DNA of 64,000 bases from CBDBND01 sp965262665 (GTDB taxonomy: Bacteria; Pseudomonadota; Alphaproteobacteria; Rhodospirillales; Rhodospirillaceae): positions 1,984,001 through 2,048,000 of the forward strand of contig CBDHFR010000004.1 in the NCBI GenBank assembly GCA_965262665.1, given 5' to 3'. Position 1 is the first letter of the stretch. Every line of letters begins with the position of its first letter. Of this stretch, positions 43,553-52,740 are shown piece by piece. The translations under genes and the position numbers were made by a program. Under the pieces are notes generated by a model. The model searched no databases. It was not told the DNA's origin and saw only the letters and a program-made list of their open reading frames with translations.

Positions 43553-44767
43553 TCAGTTGGGCCGCCACTCACCGGCCTTTACCCCAAGCATGATCTGTCC
43601 CGTCGGCGCCATACTGGCTTCCCATTGGATGCCGCCGTGAGCCGAAATAGTGCGGCAATCCCGAAAGTGACGTTGCACAGGATTGTGTCCGGTTTGGCCC
43701 GTCACGCCCATCATGCCGGACAGCCTTGTCGCAGCATTTAGGCAAAGACGGCAAGCGAAAGCGAGGTCGCGGCGGATGGTAAACATCCCTGTCGGTGGCA
43801 ATGGTTCACCGGCGTAACCGATGTCATGGAGCCAATTGCACAACGTGTCGACTACCACATTGGCGGCGTTGATTTCAGCGACTGATTCTCCCACCTTGAC
43901 TTGTACGGGTACTTGTTCCGCGACGGACTCACCGAACATTTGACCGGTTCGATTCTTGGTTATGGCGCAATACTCTTCAAGAGCACCGCTCGCCGTTCCC
44001 AAGAACGGCCCAGCGACGAGGGTGAAGAAATAAGGCGTGAACTCCACCGTATAAATGTAACTCTCGTGAAGCGCGGCTCCGGGGGGCGGAGCGCCATTGC
44101 CCGTGGAAGATAAAAGAGTGTAGTGCTCGGGTATAAAGCGATCAGTCACGCGAAAGTTGTTGCTGCCGGTCCCCTTCAAACCTTCAGCATGCCACGCGTC
44201 TTCAATCTCATAATCGGCCGGTTGCAGAAAGGCGAGGCGAAACGGCGGCACTTGGCCCGGCTTATGTTCATAGTCGGGATCACTGGCAGCGACAATGACG
44301 CCATCGGCGTGATTGATTCCACTGGAAAACTTCCAATAGCCATTGACGATGTAGCCGCCATCGGTTTTCTCTAATTTACCGCCGCCCGCAAAGGCTGTTG
44401 CGATCACTGCATCGGGGCGGTCGGTCCAGAACTCCTCCTGGCACTCTGGTGGAAACCGCGCCAAAGCCCAGGTATTGCAAAATACCACCGAGCTGATCCA
44501 CGAGGTCGAGCCACAACCCTTACCCAATTCCCGCGACACATCCACATGGCTACCCCAATCCATCTCATACCCACCATAGCGTTTGGGCGTGAAGATCTTG
44601 TGGATACCGGCGGCTTTAAGGTCGTTAAGGGTCTCTTCGGTCAGATCGCGGCGTTCCTCGGTCGCCCTGGCTCTTTCCTTGAGTATGGGAATCAAATCGC
44701 GTGCAGATTGGGTGAGCTCCTCCCGGGTCGGGACGTGGCTTGGGCTGGTCTTTGCGGATTTGGACAT
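43553..44767 (-). CDS. Acyl-CoA-dehydrogenase-fold flavin-dependent monooxygenase
   Basis: A 404-aa protein. N-terminal helical domain (REELTQSARDLIPILKERAR), middle beta domain with FAGGGKLEKTDGGYIVNGYW and KFSSGINHADGVIVAASDPD, and a C-terminal helical domain of Acyl-CoA_dh_2 type (FTIRRDLAFACRLCLNAATR). The CGSTSWISSVVFCNTWALAR stretch and the CoA-independent C-terminus place it with two-component hydroxylases (HsaA/HpaB group D) rather than true acyl-CoA dehydrogenases. It would need a separate flavin reductase, not seen here. It starts 8 bp after the tandem nitrilase, so the two form an operon. It ends 2 bp from a repeat tip. Confidence 0.8.
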   Translation of the reverse strand: MSKSAKTSPSHVPTREELTQSARDLIPILKERARATEERRDLTEETLNDLKAAGIHKIFTPKRYGGYEMDWGSHVDVSRELGKGCGSTSWISSVVFCNTWALARFPPECQEEFWTDRPDAVIATAFAGGGKLEKTDGGYIVNGYWKFSSGINHADGVIVAASDPDYEHKPGQVPPFRLAFLQPADYEIEDAWHAEGLKGTGSNNFRVTDRFIPEHYTLLSSTGNGAPPPGAALHESYIYTVEFTPYFFTLVAGPFLGTASGALEEYCAITKNRTGQMFGESVAEQVPVQVKVGESVAEINAANVVVDTLCNWLHDIGYAGEPLPPTGMFTIRRDLAFACRLCLNAATRLSGMMGVTGQTGHNPVQRHFRDCRTISAHGGIQWEASMAPTGQIMLGVKAGEWRPN

Positions 44768-44775
44768 ATCGCCAC

Positions 44776-46782
44776 TCACCACTTCAGGGCGTCTTCACGG
44801 CCGGCATGACTCATGGGTGGTGGCGCAAAAGACGATGGAGGGACGTAGATACCTGTCTCGGTGTAGCGGTTGACCACCTTTTTCACCTCGTCAATGCCCT
44901 CCATGGTGTTTTCCATGGGTGTATCCAGCCATACATCGTTCGGAAAACCATCGTGGTCACGATAGACATGGCCATAAACGGACGGTTCGTCCCACGCCGC
45001 CAAGTTCGCACACGGATTAGCACGGGCTTTTCGTAAAGCCGCCAGATCCAATGGCAGTTGCAGCCACGCCTCGCCCTGACCATCGATCACCCCTGCGAGC
45101 GATCCGTCGAAATTGATGACCTTCGAATAACCGCGATGAAGGGTGCTTGGGTAGGGGTTGTCGCCGTTTATGAATTCACCCCCTTCGGAACACGAGGCGA
45201 TATAAGCCGTGTTTTCAAATGCGCGCGTCATTTTGGCCAGATCCCAGCACCGGCGGCCGGGACCGTACGGTTCTGCGGTTGGATGAATTATGACTTCAGC
45301 ACCTCGATTGGCTAAGGCTCTGGAGGTTTCCGGAAAATTCATATCGAAGCAGATGACGGTCGCTAACTTGCCAATGGGCGTATCGGCAACCGGGAATAAA
45401 CCGTCATAACCATATTCTTCGACATAGGCTGAATAGAGGTTGCCCGGCGTCGTGTCCGGCAGCATGCCCACCAAGTCGGCACATTGAATCTTGCGGTAGC
45501 GATGTATCAAGTTGCCCTGATCGTCGATGATGATAGCCGTATTGAACCACCTGTGCGGCCACCGCGGATCGAATTCAAAAATGCCACCGGCCAAATACGT
45601 ATTCTTGTCTTGGGCGAACTTGCAAAGGCGCTCGACCTCCGGCCCGTCGACCGTCATTGCGACCTTTGTCCAATCTTCGATGGATCGTCCACCAGCAACG
45701 CCCTGCAACCAATACTCCGGAAAAACGGTAAGTTTAACATTGGGCTGCGATGCCGCCCCGCCGACAAGGCCCAAAGAGTTGTCCAAGTTCTTCTGGACGA
45801 TACCGTCGCGGTGAGCGAGATCGGTCACGTTGTGAAGAGTGGTCTGCACCAAGAGAACATCGTATTGGTCAATCTGTCCGCTATCGGGTTTCGGGGTATG
45901 CGCCCGTGCAGCAGCACGGGCATTGCCTTCCGCCCACCAGTCCTGGCGAGTGGATGGTGAGGGCTGGTTATCGGCAGGACCGGTTTCGTAACCGGGGGCA
46001 TACAAACGATTACGAAAAATGGCGAGAAAGTTGGAAAACGGGTTATGGCGCTTGCGGCGCAACCATTCCACATCCATTTCGACTGACAGAAACGATTCCG
46101 GACCCTTTACGATTTTGCTCTTGCCTTGCGGATGAAAAAAACCGCTGGCCGGTGGCAGCGTCGTCGCAAATCCGTTGGTCTGAATGCTGAGCGGGGATGC
46201 GCATGCCACATAAGTGACATTCTCGTAGGCCCGCGCTTGGCGGGCATTTTGACGAGCCTCGAACAACTCATCGCCGCCTTCCCGGCAGGGGTTGAAGATG
46301 ATCTCTGCACCCTTCAAGGCAATACTGCGGACAATGTGGGGAAACAGAATATCTTCACCCAGCGCCATGCCCATGGTGCCGACCGGTGTCCGGGCAACCT
46401 CGAATTCAACCGGCTCGCTTAATGCTGAAGCCGTGTCAGAAAAGCCGGCGACGAGATCGGGCGAAGATTTAACGGCCCGGAGTAAGCGGGTGCCGTCGGG
46501 ACCGCAAATGAAACCGACGTGCCGTGGCGCCATCTCAGGTTCTACTATAACAATGGCAGACCCGGCTAGGTACACACCCAGTGCATGGGCTTGGTCACAC
46601 ATCTTTTCAACCAAATCCGCTTCGACAGGCAGAGCAGACCCTTTGTCCTCTTCCCCCTGGGGAAGCAAAACGATGTGGGGGCCGCCCGGCGCAGTGCCGT
46701 CTACGGCCGCAGCGATGAGGCCGGGCAACGACTCATCCACTTCGGCAGATTTCCAGGGAGACTGAACCAGGATGAGGGTCAT
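44776..46782 (-). CDS. Tandem nitrilase-superfamily protein with one degenerate domain
   Basis: A 668-aa protein with two carbon-nitrogen hydrolase domains. Domain 2 (residues ~305-600) keeps the catalytic triad: Glu356 in LTVFPEYWLQG, Lys431 in HRYRKIQCADL and Cys478 in ATVICFDMNFPE. Domain 1 (~1-270) aligns throughout, but at the Cys position has Gly142 (GTMGMALGEDILFPH), so it is catalytically dead and probably structural or regulatory. Nitrilase-superfamily enzymes normally are ~300-aa single domains forming dimers; here a dimer is built into one chain. The substrate is an amide, nitrile or carbamate. First gene of an operon with the flavin monooxygenase; divergent from the symporter gene. 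Confidence 0.85.
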   Translation of the reverse strand: MTLILVQSPWKSAEVDESLPGLIAAAVDGTAPGGPHIVLLPQGEEDKGSALPVEADLVEKMCDQAHALGVYLAGSAIVIVEPEMAPRHVGFICGPDGTRLLRAVKSSPDLVAGFSDTASALSEPVEFEVARTPVGTMGMALGEDILFPHIVRSIALKGAEIIFNPCREGGDELFEARQNARQARAYENVTYVACASPLSIQTNGFATTLPPASGFFHPQGKSKIVKGPESFLSVEMDVEWLRRKRHNPFSNFLAIFRNRLYAPGYETGPADNQPSPSTRQDWWAEGNARAAARAHTPKPDSGQIDQYDVLLVQTTLHNVTDLAHRDGIVQKNLDNSLGLVGGAASQPNVKLTVFPEYWLQGVAGGRSIEDWTKVAMTVDGPEVERLCKFAQDKNTYLAGGIFEFDPRWPHRWFNTAIIIDDQGNLIHRYRKIQCADLVGMLPDTTPGNLYSAYVEEYGYDGLFPVADTPIGKLATVICFDMNFPETSRALANRGAEVIIHPTAEPYGPGRRCWDLAKMTRAFENTAYIASCSEGGEFINGDNPYPSTLHRGYSKVINFDGSLAGVIDGQGEAWLQLPLDLAALRKARANPCANLAAWDEPSVYGHVYRDHDGFPNDVWLDTPMENTMEGIDEVKKVVNRYTETGIYVPPSSFAPPPMSHAGREDALKW

Positions 46783-46906
46783 GGCGTGCGTCCTATGTCC
46801 GTGTGTGGTTTTGGCACCTTTTACTTGAGATCATGCTAGTCAATCCTATGGCAATAGACCACGCATAAGCGCTAGCATTATTCCCGTCGGGGATCCGATA
46901 GGCCTA

Positions 46907-48382
46907 ATGATGACAAGCAGCCGCCTTTCAATGAAAGCGCCATTAACAGTGGGCAAGGATAGGGGCATCCTAGAACAAGATCAGGTTGCGCATGAGCCTG
47001 TAGAGTTAGCGACCAATCTGTCGGTAATCGTAAAACTAGGCTGGGCTGTAGGCGCCACCGGCCCGGTGACCATGGTATTCATGGTCAACCTGTTGGTGAT
47101 GGCGTTCATGATCACCCATCTCGGTATTCCGGCAGCTTTAGCCGGACTCATCATCTTCCTTACCCGCATCTTCGACATGGTCACGGACCCGTTGATGGGT
47201 TGGTTGTCCGACCGATTGGCGACCCGGTGGGGACGACGCCGGCCCTGGATGTTTTTAGGCGCTTTGTTGTCGGCCGCGACGGTGGTTGCTCTGTTCAATG
47301 TACCAAGAGGGGCGGCTGACGGAGATCGCATCGCGTATATGGGTGTTGTGCTGATCCTGTTCTTTGTCGGCTATACGTTGTTTTCCGTGCCCTTCACGTC
47401 CATGGCCGCGGAGATGACCAGAGATTATCACGAGCGAACGTCGCTCATGTCCTATCGAACGTTTTTTTCAAATCTTGGCGGTATGTTGGGTGGCTCCGCT
47501 GCCCCTATCGTTGTGGGTTGGCTTGGCAGCACCCAGGCGGCTTACGGTCAAATGGCGTGGATCATGGGATCACTGGTCCTGATAACAATGATGGCGTCCG
47601 TGGTGTTTTCAGCGCGCGCGCCATTTACCCAACCCACACCGGTGCGCTACTCCGTCGCCGATTACATCAAGACAGTATTGTCTAACCGGCCGTTCTTTCT
47701 TCTTGTGCTGGTTAAATTGATACAACTGTTCGCGATATCGTCGACCCTTGCCAGCTCATTTTTCTTCATTACCGATGTACTGGGACGGGATGAAACTCTT
47801 CTGGGGGTGCTTGCGCTTGTCTTTAACCTAGTGGGCATGGCCTCTCTACCTATTTGGGTGCGGCTTGGTAAGCGGTGGCCCAAACAAACTCTTTTTATGG
47901 TTGCCATTCTCGGCTACGGCGCTGGCTCCCTCCTGTGGCTGACCGTGCGACCGGACTGGCCCACACCCTTTATGATTGCTCCATCGATCATGACCGGGGT
48001 CTTCCACATCGGCATCATACTCATGGGTATGGCCATGCTCCTGGACACCATTGAATGGGATGCCCGCCGCACTGGGCTACGCCGCGAAGGCATATACATC
48101 GGCCTGTTTACGTTTATGGAAAAGGTCTCCTATGCCTTAGGACCCCTGATCATCGGCATCTTGTTATCGGCCATGGGCTACGTTGCAAGTACCGAGGAGG
48201 AGATCGTGCAATCCCCCTCTACCATACGCGCCATTTACATCGGCATGGGCGTAATTCCGGCGGCTGTAAGCGTGGTCACCATACCTTTGATCCGCTTGTA
48301 TGATCTAACCGAAGACAAGTTAAACAGCGTCAATGGCACTGTCGGAGTAAATGGGCTTGAGCTGAAAAGTAAGGTCTCCTAG
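46907..48382 (+). CDS. GPH-type (MelB-like) cation symporter, tail supplied by an IS6 end
   Basis: A 491-aa twelve-helix transporter. It has the MFS_2/GPH signature DMVTDPLMGWLSDRLATRWG RRRPW between helices 2 and 3, TSMAAEMTRDYHERTSLMSY RT in the central part and AMLLDTIEWDARRTGLRREG after helix 10. Members import glycosides, uronides or steroids/organic anions with Na+ or H+. The last ~20 residues and the stop codon come from an IS6 left end (from GGCACTGTCGGAGTAAATGG at 48333), so the native C-terminus is replaced after LYDLTEDKLNS; all helices are complete and the protein may still work. Divergent from the nitrilase operon (125 bp between starts), suggesting joint regulation and a substrate-uptake role. 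Confidence 0.8.
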   Translation: MMTSSRLSMKAPLTVGKDRGILEQDQVAHEPVELATNLSVIVKLGWAVGATGPVTMVFMVNLLVMAFMITHLGIPAALAGLIIFLTRIFDMVTDPLMGWLSDRLATRWGRRRPWMFLGALLSAATVVALFNVPRGAADGDRIAYMGVVLILFFVGYTLFSVPFTSMAAEMTRDYHERTSLMSYRTFFSNLGGMLGGSAAPIVVGWLGSTQAAYGQMAWIMGSLVLITMMASVVFSARAPFTQPTPVRYSVADYIKTVLSNRPFFLLVLVKLIQLFAISSTLASSFFFITDVLGRDETLLGVLALVFNLVGMASLPIWVRLGKRWPKQTLFMVAILGYGAGSLLWLTVRPDWPTPFMIAPSIMTGVFHIGIILMGMAMLLDTIEWDARRTGLRREGIYIGLFTFMEKVSYALGPLIIGILLSAMGYVASTEEEIVQSPSTIRAIYIGMGVIPAAVSVVTIPLIRLYDLTEDKLNSVNGTVGVNGLELKSKVS

Positions 48383-48647
48383 CTTCCGTTGATGCATAAT
48401 CCCTTCTGTTATTTCAATAGCTCGCCTTCCGTAATGGGGCGGTCGATGTCAAGCACAGATCTTCAACATCGTCCGGCATGACACGATCTCTTGAACATGA
48501 AACACCTTCACTTTAGGCCGATCGTCGTCCCAGGCAGGGTTAACTTAGGTGGTTGCCTTGGCAGAAGCAGGCGACTGACTCGTCAGCGCGGCACGGAGAA
48601 GGGTCCACGATCCCGCGTATGTCCGTCGCCAGGCTCTCGCTTCCGTC
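48333..48647 (+). mobile_element. IS6 left end and truncated transposase plus a duplicated unknown segment
   Basis: 48333-48445 is the IS6 left end and the first ~20 transposase codons (HNPFCYFNSSPSVMGR-like, TTGATGCATAATCCC). 48446-48647 continues with a segment that occurs again at 52506-52736 with few changes (GTCAACTTAGGTGGTTGCCT and GTATGTCCGTCGCCAGGCTC). The second part matches no IS I know; a minus-strand frame reads ATDIRGIVDPSPCRADESVA. Confidence 0.6.
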
Positions 48648-48808
48648 CGTTGTCAGACTAAAATCGTATGTTAGAATTTTTCGGTTGTTGAGCCACCCTC
48701 GTCGTCCTTGCTTGTCCGGTCTAAGCCAGACAAAACAGGTTTTTGCGCCCCGGGGTCCCAAAAAGGGGATGGGGAAAGACAACAACGCAGATTTAGTCTG
48801 ACAATGCC
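48648..48808. repeat. IS6-tipped short element, family A (161 bp)
   Basis: Full copy in the same orientation as 4373-4537, with the first tip slightly degraded (CGTTGTCAGACTAAAATCG) and the second intact (GATTTAGTCTGACAATGCC). Confidence 0.8.
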
Positions 48809-48876
48809 GCTAATACGGCGTTGGGAATTTTTGTCTCCACCCAAGAATCCGCCCATTTAACGGTAGCTCTGACAAT

Positions 48877-49681
48877 GGCATTGTCAGACTAATTGGACCA
48901 GATCTTAAGAACCTACAATCGACGACTGTCAGGCTGCAAGTTGCCGCCACTCGGCCAGGGCAGTGGCTCGGGCTTGTTTGAAAATATCGCGGCGGTTGAG
49001 ATGGCGTTGGTGGTTGAAGTGGTTGTAGATCGAAGCGTGGACAGAGGCGAATTTCTGTAGGGTCTTGATGTCTCTGAACCGAGCCATCGCGCCTTCTCGT
49101 CGGCGGAACGGTTGGTGTGAATTTTCGGCTCGATTGTTGAGCCAACGCTTGATCTCTTGGCGGCTCTCGTTGCCGATCACCTTCATCGCAGCCCGGTATG
49201 ACTTTAGCCTGTCAGTGACGATCATAGCCGGTCGGCCATAACGCCTCATTGCACGTTTAAGGAACTCAAGCGCGGCTTCGCGGTCCCGGCGTTTGGTGAC
49301 ATAGACCTCAAGCACTTCCCCTTCATGGTCAACGGCCCTCCATAGATAACATGTCTCGCCGTTGATGCGGACAAACACTTCATCAAGATGCCAGCGCCAA
49401 TTCGACCAGTTACGCCGGACTATCCGCCTCTTCCGGATCTCGGCCGCAAACAACGGGCCAAGGCGGTTCCACCAGTACCGCACGGTTTCATGGCAAATGT
49501 CGATGCCGCGTTCGAACAGAAGATCTTCGACCTGACGCAACGACAGCGGATAACGGACATAAAGCATCACAACGTTACGGATGATCTCAGGCGAGCTGTT
49601 GAAATACCGGAAGGGATTTTTCATTAACCGAGGCTAGGAGAGCTTACTTTCCAACTCAAGACGATTTAGTCTGATAACGCC
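48877..49681 (-). mobile_element. Complete IS6-family element, 805 bp
   Basis: Tip GGCATTGTCAGACTAATTGG at the left, and GATTTAGTCTGATAACGCC at the right (two tip mismatches). No evident 8-bp target duplication. It is flanked by a family-A element (left) and an integrase remnant (right). Confidence 0.9.
48929..49624 (-). CDS. IS6-family transposase (DDE)
   Basis: A 231-aa protein very similar to 8890-9585, differing at scattered positions (e.g. IIRNVVMLYVRYPLSLRQVE, RRIVRRNWSNWRWHLDEVFV). Catalytic Asp in HLDEVFVRING, Asp in IVTDRLKSY, Glu in NRAENSHQPFRRR. Full length without lesion. The divergence from the other two copies shows that the family has been resident for some time rather than arriving in a single burst. 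Confidence 0.92.
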   Translation of the reverse strand: MKNPFRYFNSSPEIIRNVVMLYVRYPLSLRQVEDLLFERGIDICHETVRYWWNRLGPLFAAEIRKRRIVRRNWSNWRWHLDEVFVRINGETCYLWRAVDHEGEVLEVYVTKRRDREAALEFLKRAMRRYGRPAMIVTDRLKSYRAAMKVIGNESRQEIKRWLNNRAENSHQPFRRREGAMARFRDIKTLQKFASVHASIYNHFNHQRHLNRRDIFKQARATALAEWRQLAA

Positions 49682-49699
49682 ATCTAGGGCGTTGTTACC

Positions 49700-50273
49700 G
49701 GCCCAGGGGCCAAAGCTGGAAGACGTTCATTGCCAATCACAAGGATGCCATAGCGGCCGTTGATCTGTTTGTGGTTCCCGCAGCGGGTTTCAAGCTGCTC
49801 TACGGGATCGCAGTCCTCCACTTGAAGCGGCGGAAACTGGTTTGGACCAACGCCACTTACCATCCGACCGCGGCTTGGATCGCCAACCAGGTTAGCCAAG
49901 CCTTTCCCTGGGAGACAGCGCCGCGATACCTCATCAGAGACCGAGATGCCAGTTACGGCACGGTCTTCAAACGGCGATAAGGGCCATGGGCATCAGAGAC
50001 CGGCCCACGGCACCCAGATCGCCCTGGCAGAATGGGTATGTTGAGCGCGTGATTGGCTCCATCCGCCGGGAGTGCCTGGATCACACCATCATCTTAGGCG
50101 AGGCTCACCTACGGCGGACGCTCAAGCACTATGCCCGATACTACAATCATGCCCGGACGCATCTTTCCCTAGATAAGGATTCCCCGGTTTCCCGTCCTAC
50201 CGTGCGGGTCGGTGCCATCTCTGGGTGTGAACACCTGGGTGGACTTCATCACGAGTACCGGCGGATAGGGTAA
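49700..50273 (+). pseudogene. Integrase-core (rve) transposase, 5' truncated and frameshifted
   Basis: WKTFIANHKDAIAAVDLFVV, PAAGFKLLYGIAVLHLKRRK and WETAPRYLIRDRDASYGTVF (first two acidic residues) are followed by a one-base loss near 49975, then MGIRDRPTAPRSPWQNGYVE, RVIGSIRRECLDHTIILGEA (Glu) and YYNHARTHLSLDKDSPVSRP to GLHHEYRRIG and stop. This DDE protein family is often annotated simply as integrase catalytic region. Short matches to its end lie at 18593-18640 and 34333-34385. Confidence 0.8.
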
Positions 50274-50427
50274 ACGGAAGGGACAGCCTGAAATTACTCG
50301 AATTACGGCTTCTTCTACTCAGCGCCAGTTAGTCTGACAATGCCCTCATGAATTCACAGACCTCACTAATCGGCTCAAGTCGATTTAGTCTGACAATCCC
50401 TGTCCCATTTATTCTGACGACTGATAC

Positions 50428-51232
50428 GGCACTGTCAGACTAAATCGTCTTGAGTTGAAAAGTAAGCTCTCCTAGCCTCCAGTAATGCAAAATCCTTTTC
50501 GTTATTTCAACAGCTCGCCCGAGGTAATCCGCCTCGCTGTGATGCTGTATGTTAGGTATCCACTGTCCCTGAGGCAGGTCGAAGACCTGCTTCACGAACG
50601 GGGCATCGACACCTCTTACGAAACGGTGCGGTATTGGTGGAACCGCTTTGGCCCGTTGTTTTCTTCGGAGATCCGGAAACGCCGGGTTCGTCATGGATCC
50701 TATTCGCTGTGGCGCTGGCATTTTGATGAAGTGTTTGTCCGGATCAACGGGAAGACACATTATCTATAGCGTGCCGTTGACCATGAAGGCGAAGTCCTTG
50801 AGGTCTATGTCACCAAACGCCGGGACCGAGAAGCCGCGCTTGAGTTTCTTAGACGTGCTATGAGGCGTTATGATCGGCCAGCCACGATCGTCACAGACCG
50901 ACTTCGTTCATACGGTGCCGCAATGAAAGATATTGGGGTCGAAGGTCGTCAGGTTTGCGGTCAGTGGCTCAACAACATGGCGGAAAACTCGCATCAGCCC
51001 TTCCGACGACGGGAAGGGGCAATGGCTCGGTTCAGAGACACTAAGACCTTGCAGAAATTCGCCTCCGTTCATGCCTCGATCTACAACCATTTCAACCACC
51101 AACGCCATCTCAACCGCCGCGATACTTTCAAACAAGCCCGAGCCACCGCCTTGGCCGAATGGCGTCAACTTGCTGCCTGAGAGCCCTCTATTATGGCTTC
51201 TTCTGCTCCGGGCCAGTTAGTCTGACAATGCC
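50428..51232 (+). mobile_element. Complete-length IS6-family element, 805 bp, transposase inactivated
   Basis: Tips GGCACTGTCAGACTAAATCG and CAGTTAGTCTGACAATGCC. Same length as the other two copies and in opposite orientation to the one at 48877. Confidence 0.9.
50485..51180 (+). pseudogene. IS6-family transposase with an amber codon
   Basis: The 231-codon frame is otherwise intact (HFDEVFVRINGKTHYL, IVTDRLRSY, NMAENSHQPFRRREGAM), but TAG at 50767-50769 replaces the Trp codon of the invariant HYLWRAVDHEGE. A single G-to-A change (TGG to TAG) explains it. The element can move only if the other copies supply transposase. Confidence 0.9.
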
Positions 51233-51434
51233 GTTGAAGGTGACGCGACCACAGGAAAATTCCACAGCCAATTTTTGTCTGACAATGCCATTGGGTCTGA
51301 TGAAGGTGGATGTGCCGGCCGGCACCTGATTGACCTGTGAATGCTCAACTTGCGATTAATCGGCCATTGTCCCCTTGCTCCCTATGGGATTCTGTCTGAC
51401 CCTGGCTTGACTGATCAAGGGGCCAGCGAGGGAA

Positions 51435-52292
51435 ATGAACGACAATCCAAGCAACCTTCCACGGCGAACGGTGCGCTTAAGTGGCGCAACGGCAGCGCTT
51501 TTACCACAGTTCAATCATAAGGCGTGGGCCGCCATCGATCGGGCAACCTTGAGTGACCCCGCTAATCGATTGGTCATCTATGCCCGCATCCGATCGAATG
51601 GGATCGATAGGCCCAAAGCCCTGTGGTGGATCTCTGGACTCATATACGCCAAGCAGTATGGAGAGATGGCCAAGCCGTTGTTCCGTGTTGTCGGGGTGAG
51701 CTGGAACCGAATCATGGCACGACCCGACGGAGGAGTCTCTCAGGTTATGGAAGAGGCGGGGTATTTTGCCGACATCGAAACGGGGGCCATCATGGCCTCC
51801 TGGACCAACCCGATCACTGGCGCCCAAACCACGCCTGAACCTTACCGTATGACCGTTGCTCAGGGCATTACGCGTGATGGTGTGGTTGTCCGTCCGGATC
51901 CGTCCATACCCATGGACGTGTCCGGAGCCATCGGGCCGGTTGAGGTTTCTGGCGACGTAATTTGGATCGAGGAAAACTTTTCCGCCCGCGTCACCCTGTT
52001 GAGTCCTTCCTTAGCGGGGCGAAAGGAAGAACGGGAAGAAGGCAAGTACCGTGTAGTCGACAGCTTGGCGACGTTCCAAGCTCGTATCGACGATGTCCTA
52101 CAGCCCGAGGGGACTTTTGTTCCCGCGACGCTGGCATACCAGGAAATCGATCCTTGGTTTCCCTGGTTGAATATGGGTGACGCGCCGGGACTGCAGATTT
52201 GGCAATTGAAGGGCCGCAAACTGGCGGATCCCGATGAAATTCCAAACCCGCTCAAAGACCGCTTAATGTCAGATTATCCAGACCTGATTTGA
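51435..52292 (+). CDS. DUF1838 family protein (copy 3)
   Basis: A 285-aa protein with the DUF1838 order: LVIYARIRSNGIDRPKALWW, ISGLIYAKQYGEMAKPLFRV, ADIETGAIMASWTNPITGAQ, SGDVIWIEENFSARVTLLSP, and YQEIDPWFPWLNMGDAPGLQ. Unlike copies 1 and 2 it lacks a signal peptide and is more divergent, so it is a paralogue rather than a recent duplicate. GCGAGGGA lies just before the ATG. It is followed 10 bp later by the start of an alpha/beta-hydrolase gene (52303), which an IS6 tip cuts after 27 codons. DUF1838 next to a hydrolase supports a catabolic role. Confidence 0.8.
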   Translation: MNDNPSNLPRRTVRLSGATAALLPQFNHKAWAAIDRATLSDPANRLVIYARIRSNGIDRPKALWWISGLIYAKQYGEMAKPLFRVVGVSWNRIMARPDGGVSQVMEEAGYFADIETGAIMASWTNPITGAQTTPEPYRMTVAQGITRDGVVVRPDPSIPMDVSGAIGPVEVSGDVIWIEENFSARVTLLSPSLAGRKEEREEGKYRVVDSLATFQARIDDVLQPEGTFVPATLAYQEIDPWFPWLNMGDAPGLQIWQLKGRKLADPDEIPNPLKDRLMSDYPDLI

Positions 52293-52302
52293 AGGAAACA
52301 CC

Positions 52303-52382
52303 ATGTCCGATCTCACTGCGTTTCCACAATTCGAAGAAGGCCATGTCCCCGTCGTAGGTGGACAGATGCATTATATCACCGG
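52303..52382 (+). pseudogene. N-terminus of a probable alpha/beta hydrolase, cut by IS6
   Basis: MSDLTAFPQFEEGHVPVVGG followed by QMHYITG, then the IS6 tip GGCATTGTCAGACTAA at 52383. 'V..G..MHYITG' is the usual first strand of epoxide-hydrolase-like proteins. Ribosome site GAAGGAA precedes. 27 codons remain. Confidence 0.5.
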
Positions 52383-52740
52383 GGCATTGTCAGACTAACT
52401 GGCCCGGCATTGGCAGACTAAATCGGCTTGAGTTGGAAAGTAAGGTCTCCTAGCCTCCGGCGATGCACAATCCCTTCCGTTATTTCAATAGCTCGCCTTC
52501 CGTAATGGGGCGGTCGATGTCAAGCACAGATCTTCACGATCTTCCGGCCTGACACGATCTGACACGATCTCTTGAACATGAAACACCTTCGCCTGCGGGC
52601 GATCGTCGTCCCGGGTATGGTCAACTTAGGTGGTTGCCTTGGCAGAAGCAGGCGACTGACTCGTGAGCGCGGCACGGAGAAGGGTCCACGATCCCGCGTA
52701 TGTCCGTCGCCAGGCTCTCGCTTCCGTCCGTGGTCAGCGC
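52383..52740 (+). mobile_element. Two nested IS6 ends and a second copy of the 48.4-48.6 kb segment
   Basis: One tip at 52383 (followed by CTGGCCCGG) is directly abutted by a second IS6 left end at 52405 with the first transposase codons (CACAATCCCTTCCGTTATTT). 52506-52736 then repeats 48446-48647. A 10-mer GACACGATCT is duplicated at 52551-52570 in this copy only. Confidence 0.7.

Noticed and set aside
48877..51232. Composite transposon formed by the two full-length IS6 copies
   Set aside because: The copies are inverted relative to each other, one is inactive, and the DNA between them holds only a broken integrase-core gene and repeat tips, with no cargo or outer target duplications.
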